Source: Deltaproteobacteria bacterium (lineage in GTDB: Bacteria > Desulfobacterota > Anaeroferrophillalia > Anaeroferrophillales > Tharpellaceae). Taken from it: a stretch of 7,780 bases of DNA. The DNA is taken from assembly GCA_030595135.1 (NCBI GenBank), contig JAUVDU010000061.1:1-7780 (forward strand), written 5' to 3'. The position numbers were made by a program, and so were the translations under genes. The notes below the pieces were generated by a model. That model had not been told where the DNA came from. It worked only from the letters and a program-made list of their open reading frames with translations, and did no database searches. Shown here one piece after another: positions 5,335 to 7,780 of this stretch; the stretch's first letter is position 1, and each line of letters opens with the position of its first letter.

Positions 5335-6048
5335 AGAGCTGCTATCTCCGACCAGAGGTACCTTTTCCATCTCCTGCCGGATTCTTTCGACCCGGCGCTT
5401 GACGGCTGCAGTCGGCCGATCCGGACGCCAGAGATGGGGTCCCGGCAACACTGCCGCCAGTAAGGCTGCCTGACCAGCAGCAAGGTCTAAGGCATGACAA
5501 TGAAAATATTTCAGAGCCGCAGCTTCCCCGCCATGAATTCCAGGCCCCCAATCAACACTGTTTAAATAAAATTCAAGGATTTTCTCTTTACTCCAAACCA
5601 ATTCCAACCATAAGGTATAATAGGCTTCACTAAATTTCCTCAACCAGCTTCGGGCCGGCCAGAGAAACATGGTTCGAGCCGTCTGCATGGAGATCGTACT
5701 GGCTCCGCGCAAAGCCCCCCCCTCATGCAAGGAGCGCAAAGCCTGCCCCAATTCAATAAAATCAAAACCGTAGTGGTGCAGAAAACGCTGATCTTCAGAA
5801 GCCAGCACGGCCCGACGCAGATGCGGTGAAAACTCTTTGAGTGCAACCCAGTGATGGGGTTGAGGGCGAGCTCCTCGTTTTAGTGCATAGGCAACCCAAG
5901 CCTTGGCAACCGGAATCGTCAGGGGCGGTTTCACATAACCGAAGATGAAAACCTGAGAAAGCGTCAACAGTCCGATCAATAGAAACATGATCAAAAAACG
6001 GCTCCACCAGGAGCAGTTTTTTTTAATTTTTCGACTTTTTCGCTGCAT
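5332..6048 (-). CDS. mtgA: Monofunctional biosynthetic peptidoglycan transglycosylase (GT51)
   Basis: A 238-residue inner-membrane enzyme, the normal length for MtgA, that polymerises lipid II into glycan strands on the periplasmic side. One N-terminal helix (about residues 15-37) follows a basic tail (RKSRKIKK). GT51 motifs follow in order: AVLASEDQRFLHHYGFD with catalytic Glu85, RGASTISMQTARTMFLW, RKFSEAYYTLWLELVWSKEKILEFYLN with the second key Glu141, and HGGEAAALKYF then AALLAAVLPGP. No transpeptidase domain follows, which separates it from class A PBPs. Met121 replaces the Gln found in the STISQQ motif of E. coli MtgA. The ATG follows GAAGAAAA, a modest ribosome site. The stop TAG (5334-5332) consists of the TA flank and the first base of the MITE-like element. 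It is divergent from a lytic transglycosylase with 49 bases between the starts, pairing a synthetic with a cleaving enzyme. Confidence 0.92.
   Translation of the reverse strand: MQRKSRKIKKNCSWWSRFLIMFLLIGLLTLSQVFIFGYVKPPLTIPVAKAWVAYALKRGARPQPHHWVALKEFSPHLRRAVLASEDQRFLHHYGFDFIELGQALRSLHEGGALRGASTISMQTARTMFLWPARSWLRKFSEAYYTLWLELVWSKEKILEFYLNSVDWGPGIHGGEAAALKYFHCHALDLAAGQAALLAAVLPGPHLWRPDRPTAAVKRRVERIRQEMEKVPLVGDSSS
5993..6024. terminator. Two-way terminator-like palindrome inside the start of mtgA
   Basis: AAAAAAC-G-GCTCC-ACCA-GGAGC-A-GTTTTTT forms a 5-bp GC-rich stem (6001-6005 with 6010-6014) with loop ACCA. After one G/A mismatch it continues as C/G and A/T pairs. A run of eight T follows on the plus strand (6017-6024) and six T on the minus strand (complement of 5993-5998). 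It resembles an intrinsic terminator in both directions, yet lies within about codons 9-18 of mtgA. It may attenuate mtgA, block read-through toward the lytic transglycosylase gene, or simply reflect coding of Lys-rich and Trp-Trp residues. Confidence 0.4.
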
Positions 6049-6097
6049 TTTTCTTCAAAACTTGACGAATACCATAAAAAACACTAGAGGTACTCTT

Positions 6098-7213
6098 ATG
6101 TACTGCAAAAAAGCACATAAAATCAAACATATTCTCTTCGCCATCGGGATCTTCTTCTGGCTGACAACTCCACTTGCAGCTTTAGCTGACAACCAACCAT
6201 CGCTACGGGAAGCAACAACCGGCCGAGGTGCGGTTTTAACTCCTCCCAAAACCCTCTCTTTCTGCGGTGAGTCCCTGCCGTTGCATGAACGATACAACCG
6301 AGAAATGCTCGACCGTGAATTTACAATTGCAGTTTATGATCGGGCTCAGGTTGTAATGTGGCTTAAACGCAACACCAGATTTCTCCCCTTTTTTGAGAGA
6401 GAGTTAAAGGCCGCAGGCCTGCCTGATGATCTGAAGTACCTACCGGTTGCCGAAAGTGCCCTGATTGCCGATATCCGCTCCCGGGCCGGAGCTGCCGGAC
6501 TCTGGCAGTTCATGAAACACACCGGCCGCCGACAGAATCTGCGCATCTCCTCGACCATCGATGAACGGCTTGACCCACTCGCCTCAACCCGTTCAGCTTT
6601 ACAATACCTCGCTTTTCTAAAAGATAAATTTACCACCTGGTCACTGGCTCTGGCCGCCTATAATTGTGGTGAAAAGCGGGTCAGTAATGCCATAAGTGAA
6701 CAAAAGTCCAACGATTACTACCACCTCTCCCTACCCCGGGAGAGCGAACGCTACCTCTATCGCCTCGCCGCCATCAAGATAATCCTCGACAACCCTGAAG
6801 TCTATGGTTTTAAGCTCCCAGGCGAACAGTGCTATCAACCTTTGCCCAACAAACCGATTTCATTAAAACTGAAAAATGAATTTTCGCTGACCGATTTTGC
6901 CCTGCAATTAGGTACTACCTACTACACCCTTAAGAAACTCAACCCTCACCTGATCAGTAAACATCTGCCCAGCGGCAGTTTCAACCTGCTCCTTCCTGAA
7001 AATTGCGACCGTAAAGTAGCAACCGTGCTAAAAACCTTGCGACCGGTACCACGCAGAGCAAACTTTCGCCAACCATTTTACACCGTCAAAAACGGGGATA
7101 CTCTGGGAGCCATCAGCCGCCGTTTCCACATCCCGATTGCAAAACTGAAAAAACTCAACCGACTTGAGAACTCAAAAATAATGATCGGGCAAAAGCTCCA
7201 TTTGCGCCGTTAA
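6098..7213 (+). CDS. Secreted lytic transglycosylase with C-terminal LysM (MltD-like)
   Basis: A 371-residue periplasmic enzyme that cleaves peptidoglycan glycan strands to 1,6-anhydro ends. Residues 1-30 are a signal peptide: basic KKAHKIKH, a hydrophobic core and a probable cut after ALA. There is no lipobox cysteine, unlike E. coli MltD. The SLT domain spans about 85-235: LKYLPVAESAL with catalytic Glu119, RAGAAGLWQFM, the NLRISSTIDERLDPLAST block, and LALAAYNCGEKRV, as in MltD. A LysM peptidoglycan-binding domain fills 327-369 (YTVKNGDTLGAISRRF to KIMIGQKLHL). Residues about 258-300 look like a second, degenerate LysM-like repeat. I chose the ATG at 6098, because GAGG at 6087-6090 precedes it by 7 bases and the signal peptide begins there; the frame stays open to 5987, but that part overlaps mtgA on the other strand. 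It is followed closely by a palindromic repeat. Confidence 0.9.
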   Translation: MYCKKAHKIKHILFAIGIFFWLTTPLAALADNQPSLREATTGRGAVLTPPKTLSFCGESLPLHERYNREMLDREFTIAVYDRAQVVMWLKRNTRFLPFFERELKAAGLPDDLKYLPVAESALIADIRSRAGAAGLWQFMKHTGRRQNLRISSTIDERLDPLASTRSALQYLAFLKDKFTTWSLALAAYNCGEKRVSNAISEQKSNDYYHLSLPRESERYLYRLAAIKIILDNPEVYGFKLPGEQCYQPLPNKPISLKLKNEFSLTDFALQLGTTYYTLKKLNPHLISKHLPSGSFNLLLPENCDRKVATVLKTLRPVPRRANFRQPFYTVKNGDTLGAISRRFHIPIAKLKKLNRLENSKIMIGQKLHLRR

Positions 7214-7219
7214 ACTAGC

Positions 7220-7343
7220 AATGGTATCGTAAAAGCTCCAGATTCGAGGCGCCCAAAACCTGAGGACTGCGGCGTACAGACAGTACGCCGCAGTGACGAA
7301 GGTTCCAGGGGAACGAAGAATGTGTAGTTTTTTCGATGCCATT
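7220..7343. repeat. 124-bp palindromic repeat with perfect central hairpin, MITE/REP-like
   Basis: The ends, 7220-7237 (AATGGTATCGTAAAAGCT) and 7326-7343, are reverse complements at 15 of 18 positions. The centre is a perfect 12-bp stem (ACTGCGGCGTAC at 7266-7277 with 7283-7294) around AGACA. The bases between also pair partly, so the whole unit is one imperfect palindrome without coding capacity. It begins 7 bases after the lytic transglycosylase stop and its right end falls inside the stop codon of the CRP-family gene. It fills the space between two convergent genes and could fold as a shared 3' structure. Its sequence is unrelated to the element at 5190-5334. Confidence 0.7.
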
Positions 7344-7780
7344 AAAATTTTCCGATTTCAGCCAGATCTACCAATCCCTCCCGATCAACAATCGCAATCT
7401 TGGCCCCTTCAATTACAATCAGCCCTTCCCGCTGTAGTTTACTCAACATCCGGGAAAGGGTTTCTGGAATCGTCCCCAAGAGGCTGGCCAGCTGGGTTTT
7501 GGTAAGCTCCAGTTGCAAATGGTCTCCGGCAGCCTGCTTTTCACTTAAGTAGAGCAGATGAGCCGCCAGACGACCGGGAACCTCTTTTAAGGAGAGCGCG
7601 TCAATCATCTTGGTAAACTGTCGCAGACGCTGGGAGAGGGCCGCCAGCAAATTGAGAGCCAGAGCCGGATTAGAGGCAACCAGAGCGACAAAATCGTCAC
7701 GCTGTAAGAAGACCAAACGACTGTTTTCCAGAGCTACGGCATGAGCCGGAAAACTTTGACCGGCAAAAACCGCCACTTCC
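7342..7780 (-). CDS. CRP/FNR-family transcriptional regulator, C-terminal 145 residues (5' end outside window)
   Basis: The frame is open through the window edge; a GTG at 7776 is an internal Val codon, because the sensor fold is already in progress there. What is visible is the end of the cyclic-nucleotide-binding-like beta roll (EVAVFAGQSFPAHAVALENSRLVFLQRDDF), the long dimerisation helix (NPALALNLLAALSQRLRQFTKMIDALSLK), and a winged HTH_Crp domain. The roll end lacks the Arg and Ser/Thr that CRP uses for cAMP, and no cysteines are in the visible part; FNR's N-terminal cysteines, if present, would lie outside the window. The recognition helix TIPETLSRMLSKLQREGLI carries the E-x-x-S-R pattern of FNR, which suggests TTGAT-like half-sites; this is inference. 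The gene is convergent with the lytic transglycosylase. Its TAA stop overlaps the palindromic repeat at 7220-7343. Confidence 0.9.
   Translation of the reverse strand, partial: EVAVFAGQSFPAHAVALENSRLVFLQRDDFVALVASNPALALNLLAALSQRLRQFTKMIDALSLKEVPGRLAAHLLYLSEKQAAGDHLQLELTKTQLASLLGTIPETLSRMLSKLQREGLIVIEGAKIAIVDREGLVDLAEIGKF

Noticed and set aside
6062..6090. TTGACG at 6062-6067 as a -35 box for the lytic transglycosylase gene
   Set aside because: With a 17-base spacer the -10 would be TAGAGG, a poor match that is also the ribosome site, leaving no leader.
5987..6097. 37-residue N-terminal extension of the lytic transglycosylase from 5987
   Set aside because: It would precede a clear signal peptide, lies antisense to mtgA codons, and the ATG at 6098 has its own Shine-Dalgarno.

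Overview
The window looks like ordinary chromosome from a Gram-negative bacterium. It carries a monofunctional GT51 peptidoglycan glycosyltransferase, a secreted LysM-type lytic transglycosylase with a cleavable signal peptide, an AEC permease and a CRP/FNR regulator. Moderate GC, short palindromic intergenic repeats and the style of the proteins suggest a deltaproteobacterium (Desulfobacterota in the broad sense). That placement is inference, since no rRNA or other strong phylogenetic marker is present.

Layout. Bases 1-410 are the 3' end of an IS66-family insertion sequence: the transposase C-terminus and a probable right terminal repeat. A long near-perfect hairpin repeat follows (428-492). 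Next is a good sigma70-type promoter (514-543) driving two plus-strand genes: a Vat/XAT-like hexapeptide acetyltransferase (580-1164) and a D-amino-acid aminotransferase, dat (1185-2039). An AEC-family permease on the minus strand (1996-2931) converges on dat and overlaps its last 44 bases. Divergent from it is a TIM-barrel sugar-phosphate isomerase/epimerase-like protein (3048-3884). A minus-strand pair follows, transcribed from right to left: a Sm_multidrug_ex membrane protein (5091-4318), then a free-standing STAS anti-sigma-factor antagonist (4243-3965) with a factor-independent terminator at 3900-3934. A 141-bp MITE-like element flanked by TA (5190-5334) lies in the stop codon of mtgA (minus, 6048-5332). 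mtgA is divergent from a lytic transglycosylase (6098-7213), with only 49 bp between the two start codons. A second palindromic repeat (7220-7343) fills the gap to a CRP/FNR-family regulator (minus, 7342 to the window end, N-terminus missing).

Biology. The common theme is the cell envelope. Dat makes D-amino acids that can feed peptidoglycan precursors, MtgA polymerises glycan strands, and the lytic transglycosylase cleaves them. The permease and the Sm_multidrug_ex protein are membrane proteins of unknown substrate. The STAS protein points to partner-switching regulation, but no partner kinase is in view.

I do not see a clear, previously undescribed multi-gene system. The most informative non-coding signals are the two mobile-looking palindromic elements that each end in a neighbouring gene's stop codon, and a two-way terminator-like palindrome inside the start of mtgA. 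No stretch longer than about 300 bases lacks a gene. The longest gaps (382-579 and 5092-5331) are accounted for by the repeats and promoter signals listed.
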